Positions 18,678-27,119 of a stretch of 42,238 nucleotides of DNA are shown here, piece by piece. The stretch spans positions 1 through 42,238 of the forward strand of contig JAOQAO010000132.1 of NCBI GenBank assembly GCA_025963485.1. The letters are read 5' to 3'. Every line of letters begins with the position of its first letter. Within the stretch, counting starts at the first letter, position 1. A program made the translations under genes and the position numbers. Under the pieces are notes generated by a model, which was not told where the DNA came from, did no database searches, and saw nothing but the letters and a program-made list of their open reading frames with translations. This DNA is from Bacteroidota bacterium (GTDB lineage: Bacteria > Bacteroidota > Bacteroidia > Chitinophagales > LD1).

Positions 18678-20540
18678 TTACTTATTCTTTACGATCTGCT
18701 TGCTGTATGTTTTGCCGGAGGCTGATATGCTTACGATATAGCTTCCTGCAGCCAGGTTGTCTATGTACGCCTTGGTATTGAACAAGCCATATTGAGTCTG
18801 CTGCGTAGACCGGGTATATACATTCTTGCCGCTTATATCAGTGATAGTCACCTCGACTTTAGATGGCTCAGACAGGTAATATTGGATCGCTACCTCGTTC
18901 TCTGCCGGATTAGGATAGCAGCCTATGATGACCATATTGTTAGCCACTTCGCCTATGCTTGTCACAAATTGCGTCAAAGGTGGATTGCCCGGACGAGGTC
19001 CGAGGGCAGACGGTGCCTGACGGAGAAAACGCTCATTGTCATTATTCATCCAGTGTGCATCATCTGTAGCGGTATAGATCTTGCTGGTCACGGTGCTCAT
19101 ATGTACCCAGTCACCCTGTACGCGCACCTTATTGACATCGAGCAGCAGGTATCCGCGCAGGCTTAGTTCCGCATACTTCACATGCTTGTCAAACAACTGA
19201 ATCGCCGACAATGGCACCGAGCCCAATCCGGCAAATGTAGGCGATGTGACACTCGTACATACCATCTCTGTCGCTACTGAGCCGCGCCCCGTAGCTTGAA
19301 CGTATGTAGAATCCGGGTGTGGTATATCATTGCCCCACGAGCAGTGTATGTCACCAGTGAGGAACACTATATTTTTCAGGTTATTCTGCATGATGTGATC
19401 GAGCACACGCCTCCTCTCTGCAGGATAGCCGTCCCACTGATCTCCATTGAGCACCTGTCCGGCTGCCTGAAGCGGGGCTATCATTACCTGGTTGCCTATT
19501 ACCCTCCATTTTGATGTCGAGTTGCTCAGTTCGCCTTTGAACCATGTCAGCTGCTCATTTCCCAGCAGGTGGCGTGCCGTATCTGTGAGGTATGGATTGG
19601 TGGCCGATATGAACTGCCCCAATGATGAGTCGCGGCCTTCATACCTGGTGTCGATCATGATCAGGTCGAGCAGGTCACCCCAGTGCTCTGTGCGGTGGAT
19701 GATAGTATCATTACCTGCAGATATCTCTCTGATCGGCAGCCACTCGAAGTAAGCCTTCTTGCCCGCATCTTTGCGGGTAAACCAGTCACCTTCTGTAGAT
19801 GGAGTGTGATTTTGAGCGCCATCGTGGTAGGAATCATTGGCAGTCTCATGGTCATCCCATATAGTGATGAATGGATACTGCTGGTGGCAATACCTCAGGT
19901 CCGGATCCAGTTTATATTGTGAGTGGCGCATCCTGTAGTCCGCCAGGGTGAGTGCCTCGTGGTCCGGCGAGTGCAGGCGGTTTGAGTCGCCGTCATAGCC
20001 GTATCCGGTTGCTTCATACTCATAATAATAGTCACCCAGGTGAAGTACCGCATCCAGGTCATTACGCGTAGCGATGTCGTGGTATACATTGAAGAAACCC
20101 GCCTGGAAGTTAGAGCAGGCGACTATCGCAAAACGAAGGCTGTCATTATTGCCTACAGGCACCGTACGCGTACGGCCGATGGCGGAGTAGCGGTTATACG
20201 CCTTAAATCTATAGTAATACCACATATTAGCAGTCAATCCCGTAGCATCTACTTTTACCGTGTGGTCTATGGAGGTGTCTGTCGTTATAGTTCCTGAGCT
20301 AACGACGTTTGCAAACAGCGTATCAGTAGCGATCTGCCAGTCCACGCTCACAGATACGTCCTCAGTAGTGACGCGGGTCCAGAGGATAACGCGGTCAGAT
20401 AACGGATCACCTGATGCTACTCCGTGAAAGAAAGGAGCCAGGGAACTATCTACAAGCGGACGCGAAGGCAACAGGTAGCTTTGTGCATGGGCTGCTAGGG
20501 TTATTGTCAGACATAGAAAGAGCGTAATAAATCTATTCAT
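18678..20540 (-). CDS. PhoD-type alkaline phosphatase with type IX sorting domain (copy 2)
   Basis: From the ATG at 20540 the protein has 620 residues with a signal peptide ending AHAQ. It aligns end to end with the neighbouring paralogue; the N-terminal block LLPSRPLVDS...LAPFFHGVASGDPLSDRVILW is nearly identical. Metal-binding motifs HLGDYYYE, IWDDHETAND and FLTGDIHCSWG are intact. The C-terminal 80 residues from CYPNPAENEV are again a type IX sorting domain. The substrate-side region after DSTYVQATG differs most from copy 1. A promoter candidate lies at 20566-20594 and an unusual leader at 20547-20568. The pair probably serves phosphate scavenging at the cell surface, but no Pho box could be identified. 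Confidence 0.9.
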   Translation of the reverse strand: MNRFITLFLCLTITLAAHAQSYLLPSRPLVDSSLAPFFHGVASGDPLSDRVILWTRVTTEDVSVSVDWQIATDTLFANVVSSGTITTDTSIDHTVKVDATGLTANMWYYYRFKAYNRYSAIGRTRTVPVGNNDSLRFAIVACSNFQAGFFNVYHDIATRNDLDAVLHLGDYYYEYEATGYGYDGDSNRLHSPDHEALTLADYRMRHSQYKLDPDLRYCHQQYPFITIWDDHETANDSYHDGAQNHTPSTEGDWFTRKDAGKKAYFEWLPIREISAGNDTIIHRTEHWGDLLDLIMIDTRYEGRDSSLGQFISATNPYLTDTARHLLGNEQLTWFKGELSNSTSKWRVIGNQVMIAPLQAAGQVLNGDQWDGYPAERRRVLDHIMQNNLKNIVFLTGDIHCSWGNDIPHPDSTYVQATGRGSVATEMVCTSVTSPTFAGLGSVPLSAIQLFDKHVKYAELSLRGYLLLDVNKVRVQGDWVHMSTVTSKIYTATDDAHWMNNDNERFLRQAPSALGPRPGNPPLTQFVTSIGEVANNMVIIGCYPNPAENEVAIQYYLSEPSKVEVTITDISGKNVYTRSTQQTQYGLFNTKAYIDNLAAGSYIVSISASGKTYSKQIVKNK

Positions 20541-20546
20541 TGATTG

Positions 20547-20568
20547 TTGGTTTTTTAATGTTAAATAA
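20547..20568 (-). promoter_or_regulatory. Conserved leader element before a type IX-secreted phosphatase
   Basis: This 22-base segment matches 21 of 22 positions with 31667-31688, also immediately upstream (4-6 bases) of a gene for a type IX-secreted protein. On the coding strand both contain CATTAAAAAACCAA just before the start codon. It may be a translation-enhancing leader in a group that lacks Shine-Dalgarno sites. Confidence 0.45.
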
Positions 20569-20594
20569 ATGTAACCAAAAAGTTGAAACGACAA
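20566..20594 (-). promoter_or_regulatory. Promoter candidate for the PhoD pair
   Basis: On the minus strand a -33 TTG (20592-20594) is separated by 18 bases from TACATTTA (20566-20573), one mismatch from the Bacteroidota -7 consensus TAnnTTTG. It would start transcription about 15-20 bases before the ATG at 20540. Confidence 0.45.
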
Positions 20595-20662
20595 GTAAAA
20601 TTGGGGGTCTAATTTATAAATGTTAGTTCATTTGTTAGCTTTCACATCTCTTGGCTTTTTAT

Positions 20663-20670
20663 TAAATTTG
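20663..20670 (+). promoter_or_regulatory. -7 promoter element before the toxin-antitoxin pair
   Basis: TAAATTTG matches the Bacteroidota -7 consensus TAnnTTTG exactly, 16 bases before the antitoxin ATG. The nearest TTTG (20631-20634) is 28 bases upstream, longer than the usual 17-23, so the -33 box is not certain. Confidence 0.35.
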
Positions 20671-20686
20671 TTACAAATCATTTATC

Positions 20687-20938
20687 ATGACTACTACGGC
20701 TATACGTGAGAAATTGCACCATTATATCGATGGAGCGGATGATAAAAAAATCAAGGCTATCTATACAATACTTGCAGAAGATATAGCTACGGAGAGCGAT
20801 TGGTGGAAGGATGCAGCTTTTGTAAAAGAACTGGATGTACGGTATGAAGCCCTGACCAATGGTACGGATAAGGGAATGACTCTGTCCGATGTAGATAGTG
20901 AAATAGAATCCCGTAGGAAAAAGCGCGCGGGGAAATGA
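20687..20938 (+). CDS. Type II antitoxin (addiction-module component family)
   Basis: An 83-residue acidic/basic small protein: a helical N-terminus (residues 1-30), SDWWKDAAF (about 37-45), and a C-terminus RYEALTNGTDKGMTLSDVDSEI (about 52-73) resembling the addiction-module component family that partners ParE/RelE toxins. Its TGA overlaps the toxin ATG as ATGA (20935-20938), the usual antitoxin-first arrangement. The antitoxin should bind and neutralise the toxin and may repress its own promoter. The sequence has no obvious DNA-binding domain. Confidence 0.75.
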   Translation: MTTTAIREKLHHYIDGADDKKIKAIYTILAEDIATESDWWKDAAFVKELDVRYEALTNGTDKGMTLSDVDSEIESRRKKRAGK

Positions 20939-21240
20939 GTTTTAGCTTTTTGTTTTCCTCAAGAGCGGGACGGGAACTCGCAGATGCATGGGAATGGTAC
21001 GAAACCAGGCAAACCGGTTTAGGATACGAACTCAGGCAAGTGATCGAAGATACCATCATACGCATTCAAAGCAATCCTGTACAATTCCCGCAAAAAAGAA
21101 AACCCTACCGGGAAGCTAAAGTCGACAGGTTCCCTTATCTTATCATTTATCGCACCGAAAAGAAGAACAAATTAATACTCATCCTTTCTGTTTTTCATAC
21201 CAGCCGCAATCCGCGCAGAAAATACAGGTTCGAAGACTGA
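20935..21240 (+). CDS. ParE/RelE-superfamily toxin
   Basis: A 101-residue basic protein with the fold signature of ParE-type toxins: an N-terminal strand, helix-rich ARELADAWEWYE-like segment (residues 10-23, read SRAGRELADAWEWYE), SNPVQFPQKRKPYREAKVDRFPYLIIYR (46-73 region) and a final strand LILSVFHTSRNPRRK. The FPYLIIYR and VFHTSRNPRR motifs are very typical of ParE. ParE members inhibit DNA gyrase and RelE members cut mRNA; which applies here cannot be read. It is translated from the overlapping ATGA and ends about 130 bases before sucA. Confidence 0.85.
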   Translation: MSFSFLFSSRAGRELADAWEWYETRQTGLGYELRQVIEDTIIRIQSNPVQFPQKRKPYREAKVDRFPYLIIYRTEKKNKLILILSVFHTSRNPRRKYRFED

Positions 21241-21329
21241 AAACAAGTATATTAACAATATATGTCCTTCCCATAACTCATCCCTGCAAAAGTGGTTGAA
21301 AACCCCTCATGGGCATTCAGAAGAACCGC

Positions 21330-21360
21330 TTTGTCTATTCCCCGATTTGCTGTAAGTTCG
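21330..21360 (+). promoter_or_regulatory. Promoter candidate for sucA
   Basis: TTTG (21330-21333), a 19-base spacer and TAAGTTCG (21353-21360) match the Bacteroidota pattern TTTG-N19-TAnnTTTG with one mismatch. It ends 12 bases before the ATG at 21373, which argues that the upstream in-frame GTG at 21292 is not the real start of sucA. Confidence 0.55.
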
Positions 21361-21372
21361 CACTCTATTTCT

Positions 21373-24114
21373 ATGTTAAAAATGGATAAATACTCATATC
21401 TCAGCAACGCTACGCCGGAATACCTTGAAAACCTGTATCAGGACTTCAAAACGAAGCCCGACTCCGTAGATGTTGAATTCCAAAAATTCTTTGAAGGCTT
21501 TGATTTCGCATCAAAGAACTACAATGGTAAATCTGCCGGTGCCAGTGTGTCTGCTGATGAGTTTAAGGTGTTCAGCCTGATCAGTGCTTATCGCCAGAAG
21601 GGACACCTCAAGGCAGTGACCAATCCTATACGTCCGCGTATCGACCGTTTCCCTGATCTTGGTCTCGGAGATTTTGGCCTGACGGAGAAAGACCTCGACA
21701 AGAAGTTTAGCATAGGCTCTGAGATCGGCCTTCCCAACGGGTCACTTCGCGAGATCGTAGAGAAGTTAGAAAAGATTTATTGTGGTACTATAGGTTTTGA
21801 ATACGGCTATGTCCGTGTCAAAGAAGAGGTCAGCTTCTTTCGTGAGAAGATAGAAAAGAACGAGCAGCATAAATACGGCGTGGAGAAAAGGGAGCGCATC
21901 CTGCGCAAACTCAATCAGGCTGTAGTTTTTGAGAAATTCCTCGGCACTAAATATATTGGGCAGAAACGCTTTTCCCTTGAGGGTGGCGAATCTACCATCC
22001 CTGCCCTCGACGCGATCATACATACTGCTGCGCTGGGCAATGTCGAAGAGATCGTGATCGGTATGGCTCACCGTGGCCGCCTCAATATCCTCGCCAATAT
22101 CATGGGCAAAACCTATGAGGATATATTCAATGAATTTCAGGGTACGGCGCTATATGACCTATCGCTGGGCGACGGCGACGTGAAGTACCACCTAGGCTAC
22201 TCTCACCAGTACCCTACCGACATTAAAAAGTCAGTTTATCTCAAACTCATACCTAACCCATCCCACCTCGAGGCAGTAAATCCCGTAGTAGAGGGCTTCG
22301 TACGTGCCAAATCTGATGCGATATACGGATCGGACTATGACAAGATCATGCCGATACTCATCCATGGCGATGCCGCAGTAGCCGGTCAGGGTATCATTTA
22401 TGAAGTATTGCAAATGGCAAAATTGCCGGGCTACTACACGGGAGGCACACTACATTTTGTGATCAATAACCAGATCGGATTTACGACCGATTTTGAGGAT
22501 GGACGTTCGTCGGATTATTGCACATCTATTGCCGCCACTATCGAGGCACCGGTCCTTCACGTCAATGGCGACGATGTAGAGGCGGTAGTCTATGCATGTG
22601 AAGTAGCTGCCGAATACAGGCAGAAGTTCAATAAAGATGTATTCATCGACATGGTCTGCTACCGCAAATGGGGCCATAATGAGAGTGATGAACCAAAGTT
22701 CACACAGCCGATGATGTACAAACTGATTGACGCGCACTCCAATCCACGCGATATATACATAGCCAAACTGGAGAAAGAAGGCACGATCACCGATGATATG
22801 GCCAAGCGCCTTGAGAAAGAGTTCTGGGCTGACCTTCAGTCCAAACTGGATGCTATCAAAGAAAATCCACCACCTTACCAGCCGCAACCTACCGAGGTAG
22901 CCTGGGAGAAACTCCGCTCAGCACATGGTGTAGACTTCGAAACATCTCCAAAGACCGCCATCAGCAAAACCAATGCGCAGAAAGCTATCGATGCACTCTG
23001 TGCCATGCCTGCTGATTTTGTGCCGCTGAGGCAGGTGCAAAAGCACATCGAAGACCGCAAAGATAAAATGGTCACTAATAAGATCATAGACTGGGCGGCG
23101 GCAGAGTTGCTTGCCTACGGCAGCATACTTCTTGATGGCAAAAACGTCCGCCTCAGTGGAGAGGATGTGAAGCGTGGTACTTTCACCCACCGCCATGCGG
23201 TCATCACAGACATCAATACCGAAAGGGAATATAATCGCCTGTCACCACTGGAAGGTGACAAGAGCAAGTTCTTTATCTTCAACTCCAATCTCAGTGAATA
23301 CGGCGTACTTGGGTTCGAGTACGGCTACTCTATCACGCATCCCGATTCCCTCGTGATCTGGGAGGCACAGTACGGTGACTTTAGCAATGGCGCGCAGATC
23401 ATCACCGACCAGTTTATCGCCTCCGGCGAAACCAAATGGCAACGCAAGAGCGGACTGGTAATGCTATTGCCGCATGGATACGAAGGTGAAGGTCCTGAGC
23501 ACTCATCAGCACGTTTGGAGCGTTACCTGCAGCTATGCGCCGAGCTCAATATGGTCGTAGTCAATATCACCGATCCGGCCAACTACTTCCACGCACTGCG
23601 CAGGCAGCTCGCATGGGAATTCCGCAAACCGCTCGTCGTCATGAGCCCTAAGTCATTGCTTCGCCTGCCTAAGTGCGTCTCTCCTATCGAGAATATCATG
23701 AAGGGAGGATTTCAGGAAGTATTGGACGATCCAGCCATCACTGATCCTAAGAACGTACGCCGCGTAGTACTATGCACCGGAAAAATATACTATGAACTCC
23801 TCGACAAACAGGAAAAGGATGGGGTGAAAGATGTCGCCGTAGTGCGTATCGAGCAGCTCTACCCTTTGCCTTATACGCAGTTGGAAGCACTTACTGTCAA
23901 ATACCCTAAGGCGGAATTCGTATGGGTACAAGAGGAGCCAAAGAATAACGGCGTATGGACATTCCTGCTGAGCAGGCTCTATGACAACGGCCTCTATGAG
24001 AAAATGAAAATACGCGTAATAGCCCGGAAGAACTCCGCCTCTCCCGCGACAGGTTTCAAGAAGCAGCACGTCAAAGAACAGGATGAGATATTGGGTAAAG
24101 CTTTTGAGAAATAA
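21373..24114 (+). CDS. sucA: 2-Oxoglutarate dehydrogenase E1 component
   Basis: E1 of the 2-oxoglutarate dehydrogenase complex (thiamine-diphosphate-dependent decarboxylation of 2-oxoglutarate in the TCA cycle). I chose the ATG at 21373 (913 residues); the ATG at 21382 (MDKYSYLSN) is equally possible. An N-terminal YLENLYQDFKTKPDSVD is typical of the E1o extension. Core motifs include MAHRGRLNILAN, GDVKYHLGYSHQYP, NPSHLEAVNPVVEGFVRAK, HGDAAVAGQGI, NNQIGFTT and the CYRKWGHNESDEPKFTQP block around the ThDP/metal site. Length fits the family. Unusually, sucB does not follow directly; two AT-rich genes intervene. Confidence 0.96.
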   Translation: MLKMDKYSYLSNATPEYLENLYQDFKTKPDSVDVEFQKFFEGFDFASKNYNGKSAGASVSADEFKVFSLISAYRQKGHLKAVTNPIRPRIDRFPDLGLGDFGLTEKDLDKKFSIGSEIGLPNGSLREIVEKLEKIYCGTIGFEYGYVRVKEEVSFFREKIEKNEQHKYGVEKRERILRKLNQAVVFEKFLGTKYIGQKRFSLEGGESTIPALDAIIHTAALGNVEEIVIGMAHRGRLNILANIMGKTYEDIFNEFQGTALYDLSLGDGDVKYHLGYSHQYPTDIKKSVYLKLIPNPSHLEAVNPVVEGFVRAKSDAIYGSDYDKIMPILIHGDAAVAGQGIIYEVLQMAKLPGYYTGGTLHFVINNQIGFTTDFEDGRSSDYCTSIAATIEAPVLHVNGDDVEAVVYACEVAAEYRQKFNKDVFIDMVCYRKWGHNESDEPKFTQPMMYKLIDAHSNPRDIYIAKLEKEGTITDDMAKRLEKEFWADLQSKLDAIKENPPPYQPQPTEVAWEKLRSAHGVDFETSPKTAISKTNAQKAIDALCAMPADFVPLRQVQKHIEDRKDKMVTNKIIDWAAAELLAYGSILLDGKNVRLSGEDVKRGTFTHRHAVITDINTEREYNRLSPLEGDKSKFFIFNSNLSEYGVLGFEYGYSITHPDSLVIWEAQYGDFSNGAQIITDQFIASGETKWQRKSGLVMLLPHGYEGEGPEHSSARLERYLQLCAELNMVVVNITDPANYFHALRRQLAWEFRKPLVVMSPKSLLRLPKCVSPIENIMKGGFQEVLDDPAITDPKNVRRVVLCTGKIYYELLDKQEKDGVKDVAVVRIEQLYPLPYTQLEALTVKYPKAEFVWVQEEPKNNGVWTFLLSRLYDNGLYEKMKIRVIARKNSASPATGFKKQHVKEQDEILGKAFEK

Positions 24115-24171
24115 ATACAAGTATCGCAGATCACAGGGGATTGGAGTAATACAGTATATTCAAAACAAATT

Positions 24172-25263
24172 GTGAAAGTAACTAAGCTACATATTGATGA
24201 TTATAAAGTCTTTAAAGACTTTGATATCGACTTTACCAATAAGGACGGTAACGCTCAGAATCTGATTGTGCTGGCGGGGATAAATGGGACGGGGAAGAGT
24301 ACCTTACTAGAATTTATTAATGAAAGTGTTGAAAGAAAATCAAAAAAGTCACTAACAAAAGATGAAAGTTATATTGAGCTTTTGTATTCACTGAAATTCG
24401 AAAGAAATATCATGGGAGATGATCAAATCTTACATGTGGATTCATTTAAACAAGGGAACTTAAAAGACTGGGTTTTAAATGACTTAGTCAAGAGGGTTCA
24501 ACTATTTACGATAGATGATATGATGTTCGATGATGTATCTGAAATTGTAGTAAGATATGTTGACCAGTGCATTTACGAAAAAAACATGAGAGCTTCTCAA
24601 GCTTATGATAGTTTGAGAGATTTTTTGAGTTCGATATTACCAAATTTTGATTTAGGTGTACAGTTTGACTCACTAACTGCTGATCGAGAGCCAATATTTC
24701 GAAATAAGAAATTTGGCAAAATTTTATTTGATGCGCTTTCCACAGGTGAACGACAAATACTTGGGTTTGTATTTAATATCATTTTAAAATCGCTTGTCGA
24801 TAAAGTCATCCTTATTGATGAACCGGAATTTTCTCTTCATCCATCATGGCAAAATAAGATAGTAGGCGTTCTGCAAAAATATGCAGATGAATATAACTGT
24901 CAAGTGATTTTAGCGACCCATTCCCCTCAGATTATCGGATCCGTACATCCTGAACAGTTGAGAGTTTTGTATAAAAATGAACAAGGGAATATAAAAGCAA
25001 AAGAATATATCAGAGAGTCATATGGACTTCCATTTGATAGGGTTTTGACAGAGATAATGGGCGTGGAGCAACTGAGAACTCCTGTGGTGGACGATGCCAT
25101 CAATGAACTCCGCGATTTACTTTCAGACAATCAATATGAGTCATCTGATTTCATTGAGAAAATGAAAAGGATGGAAGATACTATTGGCTTTTCTGACAAA
25201 GACCTTATTCTAATGCGTTTTGAAATAGCAAAAAGGAAGAAAGAACGTGCGGCAAATCACTAA
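24172..25263 (+). CDS. ptuA: PtuA-like AAA/ABC-type ATPase of a Septu-type defence pair
   Basis: A 363-residue ATPase with a GTG start 57 bases after sucA. Motifs: Walker A GINGTGKST (36-44), ABC-type signature ALSTGERQ (188-195), Walker B VILIDEPE (212-219), and switch His250 in ATHSPQII. It begins TKLHIDDYKVFKDFDIDF, as in SMC/RecF-like AAA_15/AAA_21 ATPases. No TOPRIM domain follows, so it is not an OLD nuclease. Paired with the overlapping HNH gene it fits the Septu (PtuA/PtuB) antiphage system, where PtuA senses and the nuclease acts. Base composition is very AT-rich (24301-24360 is 14/60 G+C versus 30/60 in sucA at 23941-24000), suggesting horizontal acquisition. Exact Septu subtype is uncertain. 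Confidence 0.75.
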   Translation: MKVTKLHIDDYKVFKDFDIDFTNKDGNAQNLIVLAGINGTGKSTLLEFINESVERKSKKSLTKDESYIELLYSLKFERNIMGDDQILHVDSFKQGNLKDWVLNDLVKRVQLFTIDDMMFDDVSEIVVRYVDQCIYEKNMRASQAYDSLRDFLSSILPNFDLGVQFDSLTADREPIFRNKKFGKILFDALSTGERQILGFVFNIILKSLVDKVILIDEPEFSLHPSWQNKIVGVLQKYADEYNCQVILATHSPQIIGSVHPEQLRVLYKNEQGNIKAKEYIRESYGLPFDRVLTEIMGVEQLRTPVVDDAINELRDLLSDNQYESSDFIEKMKRMEDTIGFSDKDLILMRFEIAKRKKERAANH

Positions 25264-25840
25264 ACAAGAACCGGAGTTCTATACTGCCTTATTCCAAAAA
25301 CGAGACAAACCAATGTCTTGGGATGATATGGATGGTAGTGATAAAGAAAAGCTGCGCCGACACATGCTTGAAACTGAGCAAAACTGGCAATGCGCGTATA
25401 CAGAGCTGCGACTAACAGAGAAAAATTCTGATTCTCATATAGATCATTTCAAAAGAAAGCACGGAGCCTTGTTTCCTAAATTGGTCTTTGAATACTCTAA
25501 CTTGTTTACCGCGTCATTGGATGAAGATTTTGGAGCTAAGTACAAAGATAAATTTGTCAAAGCAGTAGCGGATTACGATAATTTACTAAGTCCGTCTGAG
25601 ATTAATCCGGCAAACTTTAATTACAACATAGCGACAGGAGCGATAGAGGGCAATACTATCAAGGCCAAGTATACTATTGAGGCCTTTAACCTCAATCATT
25701 CAGACCTCAAAAGAAATCGATTGGAGCGAATTAAACTTTTAGAAGATTATAAAGATTTATATCCTTTGGAAGAAACAATAGGATATATTGGTGAATTTGA
25801 AAGCCTGATTAGATATATTTACAACGTTAATAACAACTAA
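25247..25840 (+). CDS. ptuB: PtuB-like HNH nuclease of a Septu-type defence pair
   Basis: A 197-residue protein with a GTG start overlapping the ATPase gene by 17 bases. The HNH core is WQCAYTELRL...SHIDHFKRKHG...FEYSNLF: His64 and His67 of HIDHF and Asn85 match the PtuB/retron-HNH (TIGR02646-like) pattern CAYCE...IEHF.PK...NL. However, the usual second zinc Cys of CAYC is Thr52, and the downstream SC...CGAKK segment reads SLDEDFGAKYK with no Cys, so the structural zinc site looks lost. The C-terminal half has helical repeats including LNLNHSDLKRNRL-like residues (read FNLNHSDLKRNRLERIKLLEDY). It ends 3 bases before sucB, so sucB translation is coupled to it. Confidence 0.75.
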   Translation: MRQITKQEPEFYTALFQKRDKPMSWDDMDGSDKEKLRRHMLETEQNWQCAYTELRLTEKNSDSHIDHFKRKHGALFPKLVFEYSNLFTASLDEDFGAKYKDKFVKAVADYDNLLSPSEINPANFNYNIATGAIEGNTIKAKYTIEAFNLNHSDLKRNRLERIKLLEDYKDLYPLEETIGYIGEFESLIRYIYNVNNN

Positions 25841-25843
25841 GAT

Positions 25844-27112
25844 ATGACCGAACTCAAAATACCCGCAGTAGCGGAATCGATAACAGAAGTGACACTTTCT
25901 AAATTCCTGGTGAAAGATGGCGACTATGTGGAGCTGGACCAGCCTATCTGTGAAGTGGAGACTGACAAGGCCTCTCAGGAGCTCCCCTCTCCCGCTGCCG
26001 GGATCGTAAAGTTCGTGGCCAGCGAAGGCGACGACCTGAAAGTAGGGGCGCTCGTGGCGACCATAGATGAAACTGCGGCAGCTCCGGCCAAGGCTGCTAA
26101 AACAGAAGCACCAAAGGCTGAAGAGAAAAAAGCTGAAGCTCCTAAAGCACAGGAAAAGAAAACCGAGGCTCCTAAAGCTGAAGCGAAAGCGCCTGTCGCC
26201 GAAACAAAAACTACATATGCTACCGGCGTAGCACCTCCTGCCGCACAGAAAATCCTCGACGAGGGCGGCGTAGCCAATAAAGATGTAAAAGGTTCCGGTG
26301 TATCAGGCCGCATCACTAAAGAAGACGCATTGAATGCCATCAAGAATAAAGCTTCTCTGGGTAGCACCAAAGCAGCGTTCTCCCGTGGAGAGCGCGTAGA
26401 GAAAATGAGCCGCCTGCGCAAGACGGTAGCAGAGCGCCTCCTGGCCTCAAAGAATGGCACAGCCATGCTTACCACATTCAATGAAGTGGACATGACGGCT
26501 ATCAATAAGATACGCGCTAAATATGGCGAGTCATTCAAAAAGAAATACGAGGTCAATCTCGGTATGATGAGTTTCTTCACCAAGGCTGTGTGCCTGGCAT
26601 TGGAGAAGTTCCCGGCCGTCAATGCCTATATCGACGAAGGCAATATCATCTACCATGACTTTGTAGATATATCTATCGCAGTTTCCACGCCTAAGGGACT
26701 CGTAGTACCGGTGGTGAGAAATGCAGAATCCCTTTCTCTCGCAGAAATAGAGAAATCGATCAAAGCCGTGGCTATAAAGGGCCGCGATGGTCTACTGACC
26801 ATGGAAGATATGACAGGTGGAACATTTACTATATCTAATGGCGGGGTATTCGGTTCGCTGATGAGCACACCCATCATCAATCCTCCTCAGTCTGCCATCC
26901 TCGGTATGCACAAAGTGCAGGACCGCCCGATGGTCATAGATGGTAAAGTAGAAGTACGTCCGATGATGTACCTCGCCGTATCATACGATCACCGCATCAT
27001 CGACGGGAAGGAGTCTGTAGGTTTCCTCGTAGCGATCAAAGACTTCCTGGAAAATCCGGATAAGATGCTGCTCGGCGCTGACCCTATCGATCTGCTGCTG
27101 GAGATGATCTAA
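25844..27112 (+). CDS. sucB: Dihydrolipoyllysine succinyltransferase (E2 of 2-oxoglutarate dehydrogenase)
   Basis: A 422-residue E2. Residues 1-77 are a lipoyl domain with lipoylated Lys42 in ETDKASQE. A flexible Ala/Pro/Lys/Glu linker (about 78-125) precedes the peripheral subunit-binding domain (about 130-170; [12 protein letters not shown]...[14 protein letters not shown]), and the catalytic domain ends with the active-site SYDHRIIDG (380-388, His383 and Asp387). It passes the succinyl group from E1 to CoA. Start ATG 25844 lies 3 bases after the HNH gene stop; in most Bacteroidota it directly follows sucA, so its expression here must pass through the defence genes or a promoter within them. 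Confidence 0.96.
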   Translation: MTELKIPAVAESITEVTLSKFLVKDGDYVELDQPICEVETDKASQELPSPAAGIVKFVASEGDDLKVGALVATIDETAAAPAKAAKTEAPKAEEKKAEAPKAQEKKTEAPKAEAKAPVAETKTTYATGVAPPAAQKILDEGGVANKDVKGSGVSGRITKEDALNAIKNKASLGSTKAAFSRGERVEKMSRLRKTVAERLLASKNGTAMLTTFNEVDMTAINKIRAKYGESFKKKYEVNLGMMSFFTKAVCLALEKFPAVNAYIDEGNIIYHDFVDISIAVSTPKGLVVPVVRNAESLSLAEIEKSIKAVAIKGRDGLLTMEDMTGGTFTISNGGVFGSLMSTPIINPPQSAILGMHKVQDRPMVIDGKVEVRPMMYLAVSYDHRIIDGKESVGFLVAIKDFLENPDKMLLGADPIDLLLEMI

Positions 27113-27119
27113 GCTCTTA

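Noticed and set aside
21292-21372. Upstream GTG at 21292 as sucA start
   Set aside because: A good promoter (21330-21360) lies inside this stretch and the added 27 residues do not resemble E1 N-termini; the ATG at 21373 or 21382 is preferred.
24115-25840. A retron carrying PtuA/PtuB (Ec78-like)
   Set aside because: No reverse transcriptase gene and no msr/msd-like structured RNA is seen in the cassette, so a plain Septu-type pair is the better call.
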